From NCBI RefSeq assembly GCF_024347315.1, contig NZ_AP025460.1, positions 930,001 to 994,000 of the forward strand: 64,000 nt of DNA. The letters run 5' to 3'. The notes beneath the pieces are model-generated. The model was not told the origin of the DNA. It saw only the letters and a program-made list of their open reading frames with translations, and did no database searches. Shown here one piece after another: positions 28,216 through 37,778 of the stretch. Numbering within the stretch: the first letter of the stretch is position 1; every line of letters begins with the position of its first letter. A program made the translations under genes and the position numbers. Source of the stretch: Vibrio atlanticus (lineage in GTDB: Bacteria; Pseudomonadota; Gammaproteobacteria; Enterobacterales; Vibrionaceae).

Positions 28216-28655
28216 TGAGCTTTTTGTCTCAAAGACTGGCGGGCTCTTCTCTCGGAATGACAGGTTTTTCTCGCAGAGTCTTGGGAGTAGGGCTACTTGC
28301 TACTCCTTCTATTGCCTTTGCGGCAACGCCTCCTTCTCTCGATTTGGCGACCACCTTTGGGTCGCTAATTTTCGTTATAGCCTTCATTTTATTTATTGCT
28401 TGGCTACTGAAGCGAATGCAAGTGCCTGCGATGTCGAATCAACAAGGTTTGGCTATTATTAGGCAAATTCCGGTAGGCACAAAAGAACGTATCGCTATTG
28501 TACAAGCGGGTGATGAACAGTTCTTGGTAGGCATTACCACACAATCGATTCAGCTGATCTCTAAGCTCGATAAACCTCTTACTCAGGAGATGCTGGAAAA
28601 AAGTACATTTTCAAGTCAGCTTTCCCAGCTAATAAAAAAAGATGCAAACAAGTAA
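28215..28655 (+). CDS. fliO: FliO, export-gate assembly protein
   Basis: 146 residues. A hydrophobic N-terminal stretch that resembles a signal or anchor (ending near PSIAFA) and a clear membrane segment (about 48-70, [21 protein letters not shown]) precede a small cytoplasmic domain. FliO helps FliP form its ring and is not part of the finished gate. It overlaps fliN by one base and fliP by 14 bases, so these genes are translated as a coupled set. Confidence 0.92.
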   Translation: MSFLSQRLAGSSLGMTGFSRRVLGVGLLATPSIAFAATPPSLDLATTFGSLIFVIAFILFIAWLLKRMQVPAMSNQQGLAIIRQIPVGTKERIAIVQAGDEQFLVGITTQSIQLISKLDKPLTQEMLEKSTFSSQLSQLIKKDANK

Positions 28656-29571
28656 CGGATTTTTGAATCCATTTTACTTTTGCCATGCCGGATTTTTCCG
28701 TACGGTGAAAGTGTGGTTGGTTCAGCTCATTATATTCTGCTCTCTCGTATTTAGCGTGTCAGTATTTGCACAGGTTGAAGATGGCACTGTCATTCCTGCG
28801 AATACCGCTGGATCTGAGTCGGTCACCATCAGTACGATGCAGCAAGATCAAGCCAAATCGAAGACTATGACCACTGGTAGCTTAACCGGTAATGGTGGCG
28901 GCATACCTGCCTTTACCATGACCACCAATGCCAATGGCGGTGAAGACTACTCGATTAACCTGCAAATTCTTGCGTTAATGACCATGCTTGGCTTCTTGCC
29001 GGCGATGGTTATTTTGATGACATCGTTCACCCGCATTGTGGTTGTGATGTCTATTTTGCGTCAGGCAATGGGTCTTCAACAAACACCTTCGAACCAAGTG
29101 ATTATTGGCATTGCGATATTTCTGACCTTCTTCATCATGTCGCCAGTAATCAGTCAGGTCAATGAACAAGCTGTTCAGCCTTATTTGAATGAACAGATAT
29201 CAGCGCGACAGGCGTTTGATGTTGCCCAAGGGCCGATTAAGTCTTTTATGCTTAAACAGACTCGAATCAAAGATCTTGAAACTTTTGTTGAGATATCCGG
29301 TGCGCAAGTAACCAACCCAGAAGATGTTTCAATGGCGGTTCTGATTCCTGCGTTTATCACGTCTGAATTGAAAACAGCTTTCCAGATAGGCTTTATGTTG
29401 TTCTTGCCGTTCCTAATTATCGACTTGGTGGTGGCATCAGTTTTGATGGCCATGGGTATGATGATGTTGTCACCAATGATTGTATCGTTGCCGTTTAAGT
29501 TGATGTTGTTCGTCCTTGTTGATGGTTGGAATTTGATACTCTCCACTCTCGCCGGCAGTTTTGCCTTGTAG
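28642..29571 (+). CDS. fliP: FliP, export-gate core protein
   Basis: 309 residues. FliP is unusual among export-gate proteins in having a cleaved signal peptide, and one is visible here (hydrophobic about 22-43, ending SVFAQ). Four membrane segments follow, with the conserved blocks [26 protein letters not shown] and [30 protein letters not shown]. FliP5-FliQ4-FliR1 forms the helical entrance of the flagellar secretion channel. The start within fliO gives a somewhat long N-terminal region; a later start cannot be excluded but would remove part of it. Confidence 0.95.
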   Translation: MQTSNGFLNPFYFCHAGFFRTVKVWLVQLIIFCSLVFSVSVFAQVEDGTVIPANTAGSESVTISTMQQDQAKSKTMTTGSLTGNGGGIPAFTMTTNANGGEDYSINLQILALMTMLGFLPAMVILMTSFTRIVVVMSILRQAMGLQQTPSNQVIIGIAIFLTFFIMSPVISQVNEQAVQPYLNEQISARQAFDVAQGPIKSFMLKQTRIKDLETFVEISGAQVTNPEDVSMAVLIPAFITSELKTAFQIGFMLFLPFLIIDLVVASVLMAMGMMMLSPMIVSLPFKLMLFVLVDGWNLILSTLAGSFAL

Positions 29572-29582
29572 CTGGGGGAAGC

Positions 29583-29852
29583 ATGAATCCTGAAATATTC
29601 GTAGATTTATTCCAAGATGCCCTTTGGATGGTACTAATTATGGTTTGCGCCATAATTATTCCTAGCCTGCTGATTGGTTTGGTTGTGGCTGTTTTCCAAG
29701 CGGCTACTTCGATCAATGAACAGACTTTAAGTTTCCTACCGCGTTTGATCGTGACGTTATTAGCGTTGATGATGTTTGCACATTGGATGACTCAAATGAT
29801 GATGGAGTTCTTTTTCGAACTCATCGAACGCTTGCCACAAGTCCTGTATTAA
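29583..29852 (+). CDS. fliQ: FliQ, export-gate protein
   Basis: 89 residues from ATG 29583, preceded by GGGGGAAGC; an in-frame ATG 57 bases upstream lies inside fliP. Two membrane helices (MVCAIIIPSLLIGLVVAVFQAATS and FLPRLIVTLLALMMFAHW) form the typical FliQ hairpin of the gate complex with FliP and FliR. Confidence 0.95.
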   Translation: MNPEIFVDLFQDALWMVLIMVCAIIIPSLLIGLVVAVFQAATSINEQTLSFLPRLIVTLLALMMFAHWMTQMMMEFFFELIERLPQVLY

Positions 29853-29858
29853 ACCGAT

Positions 29859-30641
29859 ATGGAATACCCAACGAGCCTTGTACTAGAGTGGTTAGCCAAT
29901 TATTTTTGGCCCTACACTCGCATCTCAGCCATGCTGATGGTGATGACGGTAACCGGTGCACGCTTTGTGTCGCCGCGTATTCGTCTGTATTTAGGTTTAG
30001 CGATCACCTTTGCGGTGATGCCAGCGATTCCCGCTGTTCCTAAAGAGATTGAACTGCTCTCTTTCCAAGGGTTCTTGACGGTATTTGAACAAATCGTGAT
30101 TGGTGTTGCCATGGGGTTTGTCACCCAATTCATGATTCAAACTTTCGTAATGCTCGGCCAGATCTTGGGTATGCAATCAAGCTTGGGTTTCGCTTCTATG
30201 GTGGATCCGGCTAACGGGCAAAACACGCCAGTACTGGGCCAGTTATTTATGTTGCTAGCGACCATGTTTTTTTTGGAGACAGACGGTCACTTGAAAATGC
30301 TGCAGCTGGTGGTGTTCAGCTTTAAGACTTTACCCATTGGCAGTGGAAGTTTGACCTCTGTTGATTATAGAGAGCTTGCTCTGTGGTTGGGTATCATGTT
30401 CAAAACAGCATTAGCAATGTCATTGTCTGGTATTATTGCGCTGCTGACGATTAACCTTTCGTTTGGTGTAATGACGCGTGCGGCGCCTCAACTAAATATC
30501 TTTTCTTTGGGTTTCTCATTTGCGCTACTCGTGGGCCTATTGCTTTGTTGGTATATCCTTGGCGGCTTGTTTAGTCACTATGAGTTATTCTGGATACAAA
30601 CCGAACAACAGATATGTCGTCTAATCAGGTTAGAGTGCTAG
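29859..30641 (+). CDS. fliR: FliR, export-gate protein
   Basis: 260 residues with about six hydrophobic segments; the family blocks LGMQSSLGFASMVDPANGQNTP and MTRAAPQLNIFSLGF are present. FliR occurs once per export gate, with five FliP and four FliQ, and contacts FlhB. The ATG lies six bases after the fliQ stop with only a weak ribosome site, which suggests coupling to fliQ. flhB follows after nine bases. Confidence 0.95.
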   Translation: MEYPTSLVLEWLANYFWPYTRISAMLMVMTVTGARFVSPRIRLYLGLAITFAVMPAIPAVPKEIELLSFQGFLTVFEQIVIGVAMGFVTQFMIQTFVMLGQILGMQSSLGFASMVDPANGQNTPVLGQLFMLLATMFFLETDGHLKMLQLVVFSFKTLPIGSGSLTSVDYRELALWLGIMFKTALAMSLSGIIALLTINLSFGVMTRAAPQLNIFSLGFSFALLVGLLLCWYILGGLFSHYELFWIQTEQQICRLIRLEC

Positions 30642-30650
30642 GAGACTAAA

Positions 30651-31781
30651 ATGGCAGAGTCAGACGGTCAAGAACGCACGGAAGACGCCACGCCCAAACG
30701 CTTGCAACAGGCCAAAGAGAAAGGGCAGGTTGCAAGGTCAAAAGAATTAGCGTCGGCGTCGGTACTTATTGTTGGTGCGATTGCTTTAATGTGGTTTGGT
30801 GAATCGATGGCGAAAGCTTTGTTCGAAACAATGCAACGTCTGTTTTCTCTGAGTCGGGAAGAAGTTTTTGATACCACAAAACTCCTCGAAATTGCGGGTG
30901 GCGCATTAGTGAACCTGTTGTTCCCGCTGTTCTTAATCCTGATAACCTTATTTGTTGCTGCCGTCATTGGTGCGGCGGGTGTCGGGGGGATTAATTTCTC
31001 TATGCAGGCGGCGATGCCTAAGGCGTCTAAGCTAAACCCACTTAGTGGTATTAAGCGTATGTTTGGCCTGCAGAGTTGGGTTGAACTGTTGAAATCTATC
31101 TTGAAAGTGGCACTTGTTTCGGGAATGGCCATCTATCTTATTCAAGCTTCTCAACACGATTTAATGCAACTGAGCATGGAGGTATACCCACAGAATATCT
31201 TCCACGCTTTAGATATCTTGCTTAATTTTATTCTGCTGATCAGCTGCTCTTTACTTATCGTGGTGGCGATTGATATCCCGTTCCAGATTTGGCAACACGC
31301 CGATCAGCTGAAGATGACCAAACAAGAAATTAAAGATGAACACAAAGATACTGAAGGTAAGCCTGAAGTTAAGGGCCGCATTCGTATGTTACAAAGAGAA
31401 GCTGCCCAGCGCCGTATGATGGCTGACGTACCTCAAGCGGATGTGATTGTGACCAACCCGGAGCACTTCTCGGTGGCTCTACGCTATAAACAGAATCAAG
31501 ACAAAGCCCCCGTTGTAGTGGCTAAAGGTGTTGATCATATGGCAATGAAGATCCGTGAAATTGCCCGTGAAAATGACATCTATATTGTTCCTGCTCCACC
31601 ATTGGCTAGGGCGCTTTATCACACTACCGAACTAGAACAACAAATTCCTGACGGTCTGTTTACAGCGGTTGCTCAAGTGCTTGCATATGTGTTTCAGCTG
31701 AAACAGTACCGAAAACGAGGCGGAGAGAGGCCAAAACTCCAAGATTCTAATATGCCGATCCCACCTGATTTACGACATTAG
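30651..31781 (+). CDS. flhB: FlhB, export-gate specificity switch
   Basis: 376 residues. Four membrane segments lie within about 32-210 and a cytoplasmic domain follows. The self-cleavage site reads N269-P270-E271-H272, where enteric FlhB has NPTH at the same positions; the cleaved Asn-Pro bond and the His are kept. After FliK signals completion of the hook, FlhB switches export from rod/hook to filament proteins. Last gene of the fliK operon: the next gene, flhA, has its own sigma-54 promoter. The ribosome site is AGGAGACTAAA. Confidence 0.96.
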   Translation: MAESDGQERTEDATPKRLQQAKEKGQVARSKELASASVLIVGAIALMWFGESMAKALFETMQRLFSLSREEVFDTTKLLEIAGGALVNLLFPLFLILITLFVAAVIGAAGVGGINFSMQAAMPKASKLNPLSGIKRMFGLQSWVELLKSILKVALVSGMAIYLIQASQHDLMQLSMEVYPQNIFHALDILLNFILLISCSLLIVVAIDIPFQIWQHADQLKMTKQEIKDEHKDTEGKPEVKGRIRMLQREAAQRRMMADVPQADVIVTNPEHFSVALRYKQNQDKAPVVVAKGVDHMAMKIREIARENDIYIVPAPPLARALYHTTELEQQIPDGLFTAVAQVLAYVFQLKQYRKRGGERPKLQDSNMPIPPDLRH

Positions 31782-31876
31782 ATCAATTGCTTGAGCTCTG
31801 CTTGATGAACCCTGATAATAGCGGGCTAGCTAATCCTCTTTTTAAAGAGGCGATGGCAATAATTTGACGAAAAGTG

Positions 31877-31893
31877 TTGGTACAGTGTTTGCT
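31877..31893 (+). promoter_or_regulatory. Sigma-54 promoter of flhA
   Basis: TTGGTAC-N5-TTGCT matches the -24/-12 consensus with exact GG-N10-GC spacing. Transcription would begin near 31905, about 195 bases before the flhA ATG, at the first units of the 15-bp repeat array. Confidence 0.85.
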
Positions 31894-31898
31894 ATATC

Positions 31899-32033
31899 AA
31901 CCCCGAATATTATTAGCCGATCATTAATAACCTTAGCATTGTAAATCCGAGTGTTATAAACCCGATCAGTATAAATCTTAGTATTATTAAACCTGTGCAT
32001 TTGAACCTATGCACTATAAACCATAGCAACATA
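31899..32033 (+). repeat. Degenerate 15-bp tandem array in the flhA leader
   Basis: Nine consecutive units of 14-16 bases fill 135 bp. Each except one begins AACC, AATC or AACCC and continues with a GAT/TAG-like core and an AT-rich end, for example AACCTTAGCATTGTA, AATCCGAGTGTTATA, AACCTATGCACTATA and AACCATAGCAACATA. Unit starts: 31899, 31915, 31929, 31944, 31959, 31974, 31990, 32004 and 32019. It lies directly downstream of the sigma-54 promoter, so nearly all of it should be transcribed as 5' UTR. Together with the flanks it accounts for the 316-base gap between flhB and flhA. Confidence 0.85.
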
Positions 32034-32097
32034 GCTTAGACCTGAGCCTCAAATAGCTTAGTGAGATGGCTACAACATAGCGAAACTGTCTAGACTT

Positions 32098-34200
32098 ATG
32101 AAATTCTCCCTGCCTTTTGCGGACAAGCTGCCTAAAATCCCTAATCGTGCGATGCCTGCAATTGGCGCGCCCGTTATGGTACTTGCGACGCTCGCTATGG
32201 TGGTGTTGCCAATACCAGCCTTCTTGTTGGACATGTTCTTCACTTTCAACATTGCACTGTCCATGGTTGTGTTACTGGTTTCGGTTTATACCCGCAGGCC
32301 TTTGGACTTCGCTGCATTCCCGACCGTACTTTTGATTGCGACTCTACTTCGATTAGCTTTGAACGTTGCTTCGACACGTGTGGTATTGCTTCATGGTCAC
32401 GAAGGTGGTGACGCGGCCGGTAACGTTATCGAAGCCTTCGGTAACGTGGTTATCGGCGGCAACTACGCGGTAGGTCTAGTGGTGTTCTTGATTTTGATGA
32501 TCATCAACTTCATGGTTGTAACCAAAGGTGCGGGTCGTATTTCGGAAGTAAGTGCGCGTTTCACCCTAGATGCCCTACCGGGTAAACAGATGGCAATCGA
32601 TGCCGACTTGAATGCGGGTTTGATCGACCAAGATCAGGCTCGTACTCGACGTTTTGAAGTGACCAAAGAGGCTGACTTTTACGGCTCGATGGACGGTGCG
32701 TCTAAGTTTGTTAAAGGCGATGCAATAGCCGGTATCTTGATATTGTTTATCAACATCATTGGCGGCTTGAGTATCGGTATGGCTCAGTTTGACCTTGGTT
32801 TTGGTGAAGCCATCGAAATCTATACGCTACTGACTATCGGTGATGGTCTGGTTGCACAAATTCCATCGCTGTTACTTTCTATTGCTGCGGCGATGATGGT
32901 AACGCGTCAAAATACTGATGAAGACATGGGCGAACAACTTGTCTTCCAAATGTTCGATAATCCTAAAGCCCTAATGATCACCGCCGCTATCCTCGGCATC
33001 ATGGGTATTGTTCCTGGTATGCCACATTTCTCTTTCTTGAGCCTTGCTGTGGTTGCTGGGGCTGGGGCTTACTTTATCGATAAAAAGAATAAGGCAAAGG
33101 TAGAAGAGAAAAATCTACCTGCAACCGCTAATGCCAATGGTGATAAGCCCGCATCGCAAAAAGAACTGTCTTGGGATGATGTTCAACCGGTAGATATTAT
33201 TGGTCTCGAAGTGGGGTACCGCTTGATTCCTTTGGTCGATAGAGACCAAGGTGGTGAATTGCTTGAGCGCGTGAAAGGTGTACGGAAAAAGCTGTCTCAA
33301 GATTTTGGTTTCTTGATTCCAGCAGTACACATTCGCGATAATCTGGAACTGACACCAAACAGCTATCGAATTACCCTGATGGGGGTAGCGGTTGGTGAGG
33401 CTGAGATCAAACCGGACATGGAGCTCGCGATTAACCCTGGCCAAGTCTATGGGATGATAGATGGAGAGCCGACGATTGACCCTGCCTTTGGCCTTGAAGC
33501 GGTCTGGATTCGTGAAGAGCAGCGTGAACACGCACAAGCCTTAGGTTATACGGTTGTAGACTCTTCAACCGTACTTGCCACACACCTTAGCCAGCAGTTA
33601 ACGAATAACGCTTCACAGTTGATTGGCCACGAAGAAGTTCAAAACTTACTTGAGATGCTTAGCCGATCAACACCTAAGCTGGTAGAAGGTTTTGTTCCGG
33701 ATCAATTACAGCTTGGTGTGGTTGTGAAAGTTCTGCAAAACCTACTGAATGAAGCGATTCCAATTCGTGATATTCGAACCATTGTCCAAACTTTGTCGGA
33801 GTACTCTTCTAAGAGTCAAGAACCTGACATATTAACTGCAGCTGTTCGCATCTCACTAAAACGACTAATTGTTCAAGAAATCAATGGTATAGAACCAGAA
33901 TTACCAGTTATAACCTTGATTCCTGAGTTGGAACAAATCTTGCATCAAACCATGCAGGCATCCGGCGGAGAATCTGCTGGTATTGAACCAGGTTTAGCCG
34001 AACGTTTACAGACCTCACTCAGTAACGCGACACAAGAGCAAGAACTGAAAGGTGAGCCAGCGGTGTTATTGACCTCTGGTGTTTTACGTTCGACTTTGGC
34101 TAAGTTCGTGAAAAACACGATCCCAAGCTTGAGAGTATTATCTTACCAAGAGATACCAGACGAAAAGCAGATACGTATAGTACAAGCTGTTGGTAATTAA
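32098..34200 (+). CDS. flhA: FlhA, export-gate ring protein
   Basis: 700 residues. Eight membrane segments lie in the first 340 residues, including the FHIPEP family blocks (LLRLALNVASTRVVLLHG; KGAGRISEVSARFTLDALPGKQ). The cytoplasmic half (about 345-700) forms the nonameric ring that docks chaperone-substrate complexes and FliI-FliH-FliJ. The upstream region has no strong ribosome site (ACTGTCTAGACTT). It is the first gene of a long set flhAFG-fliA-che from the sigma-54 promoter at 31877. Confidence 0.96.
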   Translation: MKFSLPFADKLPKIPNRAMPAIGAPVMVLATLAMVVLPIPAFLLDMFFTFNIALSMVVLLVSVYTRRPLDFAAFPTVLLIATLLRLALNVASTRVVLLHGHEGGDAAGNVIEAFGNVVIGGNYAVGLVVFLILMIINFMVVTKGAGRISEVSARFTLDALPGKQMAIDADLNAGLIDQDQARTRRFEVTKEADFYGSMDGASKFVKGDAIAGILILFINIIGGLSIGMAQFDLGFGEAIEIYTLLTIGDGLVAQIPSLLLSIAAAMMVTRQNTDEDMGEQLVFQMFDNPKALMITAAILGIMGIVPGMPHFSFLSLAVVAGAGAYFIDKKNKAKVEEKNLPATANANGDKPASQKELSWDDVQPVDIIGLEVGYRLIPLVDRDQGGELLERVKGVRKKLSQDFGFLIPAVHIRDNLELTPNSYRITLMGVAVGEAEIKPDMELAINPGQVYGMIDGEPTIDPAFGLEAVWIREEQREHAQALGYTVVDSSTVLATHLSQQLTNNASQLIGHEEVQNLLEMLSRSTPKLVEGFVPDQLQLGVVVKVLQNLLNEAIPIRDIRTIVQTLSEYSSKSQEPDILTAAVRISLKRLIVQEINGIEPELPVITLIPELEQILHQTMQASGGESAGIEPGLAERLQTSLSNATQEQELKGEPAVLLTSGVLRSTLAKFVKNTIPSLRVLSYQEIPDEKQIRIVQAVGN

Positions 34201-34227
34201 GCCGCCTAATTAGAACGGACGATCGAA

Positions 34228-35739
34228 TTGAAAATTAAACGATTTTTTGCAAAAGATATGCGAACAGCTCTGCTCCAAGTTAAAGAAGAACTTGGCTCAG
34301 AAGCGGTGATCATGTCTAACAAAAAGGTCGCAGGTGGTGTGGAAATTGTTGCCGCTATTGATGGCGATTCCAGCCCGTCGACAGCAAGTCCCAGACTCAA
34401 TAAACCTCAGCAGCCTACGCAAAGCCAGTACACTCAAATGTCTGAGCCCAAATTGCCAACTGGGCGTCGTCAATTAGATGATGACAAGGTTAGCATCCAG
34501 CCGAATGCAGAAGGTGGACGCTCAATGACCAAGCGCTTTGCGAATATGCTAAAGCAATACAGTCATGGCGCCGACGATGAGCAACAACATCGCGCTGAAA
34601 ATGAAGACTCGTTATCAGCATTGCTCAATCGCCAGTCAAGTAACGGTCATCAACCTCAGAGTAGCCAGCATTCTAGCGGCACCCTTGACTCGGCCTTTGC
34701 TCGTGAAACGGGTTTATCTAAATTGATTGCCGAAGATCGCAGAGTAGAGCGTCCAGCACCTCGCTTAGATCCTACCCGTTATGATCGTGGTCGTGAGAAT
34801 GCTCAATCCAAAGGTTCAGATACTGAAATGGAAACGATGCGCGACGAGATGACTTCAATTCGTCGTTTGTTAGAGCATCAAGTCTCTGGACTCATGTGGC
34901 AAGAAGTCGAACGTCGCGAACCTTTGCGAGCGATGCTTATCAAGCGCCTAGAACGTATGGGTGTTTCGGCAGAACTCGCCGATCAAATGGCCTGTTACAT
35001 TCCAGAAGACACAAAACCAGCACGAGCATGGAAAGCCTTGCTTGCTCTGGTCGCTGATCAAATCTCAGTAACACAAAAAGATATTTTAAAACGCGGCGGT
35101 ATTGTGGCCTTACTTGGCCCGACTGGCGTAGGTAAAACAACAACCGTTGCTAAGCTCGCAGCCCGCGCAGCAATGGAGTACGGTGCAGACAACGTAGCGC
35201 TTGTGACAACGGACACATATCGCATAGGTGCACATGAGCAGTTATCGATTTATGGTCGAATTATGGGTTGTCCTGTAAGAGTTGCTAAAGATTCTAGTGA
35301 ATTGGCCGATGTAATATATCAGTTACGTAATCGTCGCCTGATTCTAGTCGATACTGCAGGTATGGGGCAGCGAGATGTTCGCCTATCTGAGCAGTTAGAC
35401 ACATTGATGCAAGAGAGTGGTTCCGTTATCAATAGTTACCTTGTGTTACCCGCAACCGCGCAACGCAAAGTACTACAAGAAACCATTGAACACTTTAGAA
35501 GAATCCCGCTGTCGGGATGTATCCTGACGAAGCTGGACGAATCGCTTAGTTTGGGTGAGTTCATCAGTGTGGTAATACAAAATGCATTGCCAGTTGCTTA
35601 TATAGCAAATGGTCAACGAGTTCCTGAAGATATCGTTATTGCTCAGCCAAAGTACATGATTGCTAAGGCCAATGAGTTATTAGAAAAATCGACAGAGAAT
35701 GAACCTCATTACTGGAATAGCGATTCTGAAGGGCTCTAG
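34228..35739 (+). CDS. flhF: FlhF, SRP-type GTPase placing the polar flagellum
   Basis: 503 residues from a TTG start; the N terminus MKIKRFFAKDMRTALLQVKEELG is the conserved FlhF beginning, and no ATG or GTG would give it. The B domain (about 45-200) is polar and poorly conserved. The NG domain follows, with the P loop GPTGVGKT at 297-304 and VTTDTYRIGAHEQL. FlhF marks the old pole and recruits FliF to start the single polar flagellum. The TTG start and weak upstream ribosome site suggest deliberately low expression, as excess FlhF increases flagellar number in Vibrio. Partner FlhG follows directly. Confidence 0.95.
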   Translation: MKIKRFFAKDMRTALLQVKEELGSEAVIMSNKKVAGGVEIVAAIDGDSSPSTASPRLNKPQQPTQSQYTQMSEPKLPTGRRQLDDDKVSIQPNAEGGRSMTKRFANMLKQYSHGADDEQQHRAENEDSLSALLNRQSSNGHQPQSSQHSSGTLDSAFARETGLSKLIAEDRRVERPAPRLDPTRYDRGRENAQSKGSDTEMETMRDEMTSIRRLLEHQVSGLMWQEVERREPLRAMLIKRLERMGVSAELADQMACYIPEDTKPARAWKALLALVADQISVTQKDILKRGGIVALLGPTGVGKTTTVAKLAARAAMEYGADNVALVTTDTYRIGAHEQLSIYGRIMGCPVRVAKDSSELADVIYQLRNRRLILVDTAGMGQRDVRLSEQLDTLMQESGSVINSYLVLPATAQRKVLQETIEHFRRIPLSGCILTKLDESLSLGEFISVVIQNALPVAYIANGQRVPEDIVIAQPKYMIAKANELLEKSTENEPHYWNSDSEGL

Positions 35740-35752
35740 GCGGCGGATAAAT

Positions 35753-36640
35753 ATGAATGAGAATATGATACACGATCAAGCTAGCGGCCTCCGTCGCTTA
35801 ACCCAGCCTTCACTCACAAAAGTTATCGCTGTAACGGGTGGCAAGGGAGGCGTGGGTAAATCGAATGTAACGTTAGGTATGGCTATTTGTATGGCTCGCC
35901 AAGGCAAGAAAGTCATGGTGCTGGATGCCGATTTAGGATTAGCTAACGTAGACATCATGCTCGGCATTCGTTCTAAACGAAATCTTGGGCATGTGTTGGC
36001 TGGCGAGTGTGAACTTAAGGATGCGATTGTCGAAGGGCCGCACGGAATTAAAATTATTCCAGCGACATCAGGCACACAAAGCATGACTGAACTTTCACAC
36101 GCTCAACACGCCGGGTTGATTCGTGCTTTTGGTTCGCTTGAAGACGAGATGGATATCTTATTGGTTGATACCGCAGCGGGTATATCCGATATGGTCATCA
36201 GCTTTTCAAGAGCTGCGCAGGATGTGGTTGTGGTGGTTTGTGATGAACCAACGTCGATTACTGATGCATATGCATTGATTAAGCTGTTGAGTCGAGAGCA
36301 CCAAGTACAGCGATTCAAAATTGTTGCAAATATGGTCAGAAGCTATCGCGAAGGCCGAGAATTATTTGCAAAGTTGACTTTGGTCACAGAGCGCTTCTTG
36401 AATGTGAGCCTCGAACTCGTAGCATGTATTCCTTTAGATGATAAAGTACGTCAATCAGTTAAGAGACAGAAAATCGTAGTCGATGCGTTTCCTCGCTCTC
36501 CAGCTGCATTGGCAATCAGCTCTTTGGCTAATAAGGCATTGACCTGGCCAATACCAAAAACACCAAGCGGACACTTGGAGTTTTTTGTTGAAAGGCTGCT
36601 GAACCGTACTGAATTTATAGAGGAACCATTTGGTGAATAA
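35753..36640 (+). CDS. flhG: FlhG (FleN), flagellar number regulator
   Basis: 295 residues from ATG 35753, preceded by AGGCGGCGGATAAAT; an in-frame upstream start is inside flhF. The N-terminal DQASGLRRL is the short motif that stimulates the FlhF GTPase. The MinD/ParA-type P loop GGKGGVGKS is at 29-37, and a C-terminal amphipathic helix of the MinD kind appears near the end. FlhG limits the number of polar flagella by antagonising FlhF and, in Vibrio and Pseudomonas, by restraining FlrA/FleQ. Confidence 0.95.
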   Translation: MNENMIHDQASGLRRLTQPSLTKVIAVTGGKGGVGKSNVTLGMAICMARQGKKVMVLDADLGLANVDIMLGIRSKRNLGHVLAGECELKDAIVEGPHGIKIIPATSGTQSMTELSHAQHAGLIRAFGSLEDEMDILLVDTAAGISDMVISFSRAAQDVVVVVCDEPTSITDAYALIKLLSREHQVQRFKIVANMVRSYREGRELFAKLTLVTERFLNVSLELVACIPLDDKVRQSVKRQKIVVDAFPRSPAALAISSLANKALTWPIPKTPSGHLEFFVERLLNRTEFIEEPFGE

Positions 36641-37367
36641 AGCGCTTACTTACGATCAACATGCTAATCACAATAGCCAGCAGGCTTTTTTTGAGAAGTA
36701 CTCTGTGTTGGTTAAGCGTATCGCTCATCATTTGTTGGGGCGATTACCGCCTAATGTATTAGTTGATGACTTGATTCAAGCCGGCATGATTGGCCTGATT
36801 GAAGCACAGCAGAACTATGATGGTACTAAAGGCGCAAGCTTTGAGACGTACGCAGGTATTCGAATTCGTGGGGCAATGTTGGATGACATTCGCCGCGGGG
36901 ATTGGGTCCCGAGATCGGTTCATAAAAACAATCGAGAAATCAGTAGTGCAATCGCGGAATTAGAGGGCACTCTCAATCGCGATCCCAGTGATGCTGAGGT
37001 GGCAAAGCACATGGGGCTGAGTTTAGACCAGTATCACAGTGCTTTAACTGATATTAATTGCTCAAAATTGGTAGGGATAGAAGACTTAGGTGTCTCTGAT
37101 GATGTAATATCTCCGAATGAAGATTCTCAAGATAATACGCCTTTTCAAGGGGTTGCAGATGAATCATTCCGCCAAGCTTTGATCGACTCGATAAAACAAC
37201 TTCCGGAAAGGGAAGGCCTCGTGCTTTCGCTTTATTACGACGAAGAACTCAATTTAAAAGAGATTGGGGAAGTATTAGGTGTCAGCGAATCTCGTGTCAG
37301 CCAAATACTAAGCCAATCTATGCAGCGTTTACGCACTAAGTTAAGTGCTTGGACACAGAACGACTAA
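36633..37367 (+). CDS. fliA: FliA, flagellar sigma factor (sigma-28)
   Basis: 244 residues from GTG 36633, with AGAGGA eight bases upstream; a TTG one codon earlier is also possible. The start overlaps the end of flhG by eight bases. Region 2 (VDDLIQAGMIGLIEAQQNYD), region 3 and region 4 with its helix-turn-helix (NLKEIGEVLGVSESRVSQILSQSM) are complete. FliA transcribes the late flagellin genes; two of its promoters are visible in this window, before flaC and flaB. The anti-sigma factor FlgM is not encoded here. Confidence 0.95.
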   Translation: MNKALTYDQHANHNSQQAFFEKYSVLVKRIAHHLLGRLPPNVLVDDLIQAGMIGLIEAQQNYDGTKGASFETYAGIRIRGAMLDDIRRGDWVPRSVHKNNREISSAIAELEGTLNRDPSDAEVAKHMGLSLDQYHSALTDINCSKLVGIEDLGVSDDVISPNEDSQDNTPFQGVADESFRQALIDSIKQLPEREGLVLSLYYDEELNLKEIGEVLGVSESRVSQILSQSMQRLRTKLSAWTQND

Positions 37368-37397
37368 CAACACTGATTTTATTCAGTGGAGGCTAAT

Positions 37398-37778
37398 TTG
37401 AACAAAAACATGAAAATTCTCATTGTTGATGATTTTTCAACGATGCGCCGAATTGTTAAAAACCTACTTCGCGATTTAGGTTTCAACAACACTCAAGAAG
37501 CAGACGATGGCTTGACCGCGTTACCTATGCTGAAAAAAGGCGAATTTGATTTCGTGGTAACTGACTGGAACATGCCGGGTATGCAAGGTATTGATCTTCT
37601 AAAACATGTTCGTGCAGATGCAGAACTTAAGCACCTTCCAGTGCTTATGATCACAGCAGAAGCTAAGCGTGAGCAGATCATTGAAGCAGCGCAAGCGGGT
37701 GTTAATGGTTACATTGTGAAGCCGTTCACTGCCGCAACTCTAAAAGAGAAACTCGACAAGATTTTTGAGCGTTTATAA
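37398..37778 (+). CDS. cheY: CheY, chemotaxis response regulator
   Basis: 126 residues from TTG 37398, chosen because TGGAGG lies five bases upstream. A GTG at 37386 would place that ribosome site inside the gene, though it gives the 130-residue numbering used for V. cholerae CheY3, in which the phospho-acceptor is D60 (VVTDWNMPG). The acidic pair in [10 protein letters not shown], the Thr in LMITAEAK and the Lys in IVKPFT complete the active site. CheY-P binds FliM to reverse the motor. Confidence 0.95.
   Translation: MNKNMKILIVDDFSTMRRIVKNLLRDLGFNNTQEADDGLTALPMLKKGEFDFVVTDWNMPGMQGIDLLKHVRADAELKHLPVLMITAEAKREQIIEAAQAGVNGYIVKPFTAATLKEKLDKIFERL

Noticed and set aside
31831..31846. CCTCTTT / AAAGAGG palindrome after flhB
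   Set aside because: No T-run follows and the loop is only two bases, so I did not call it a terminator.
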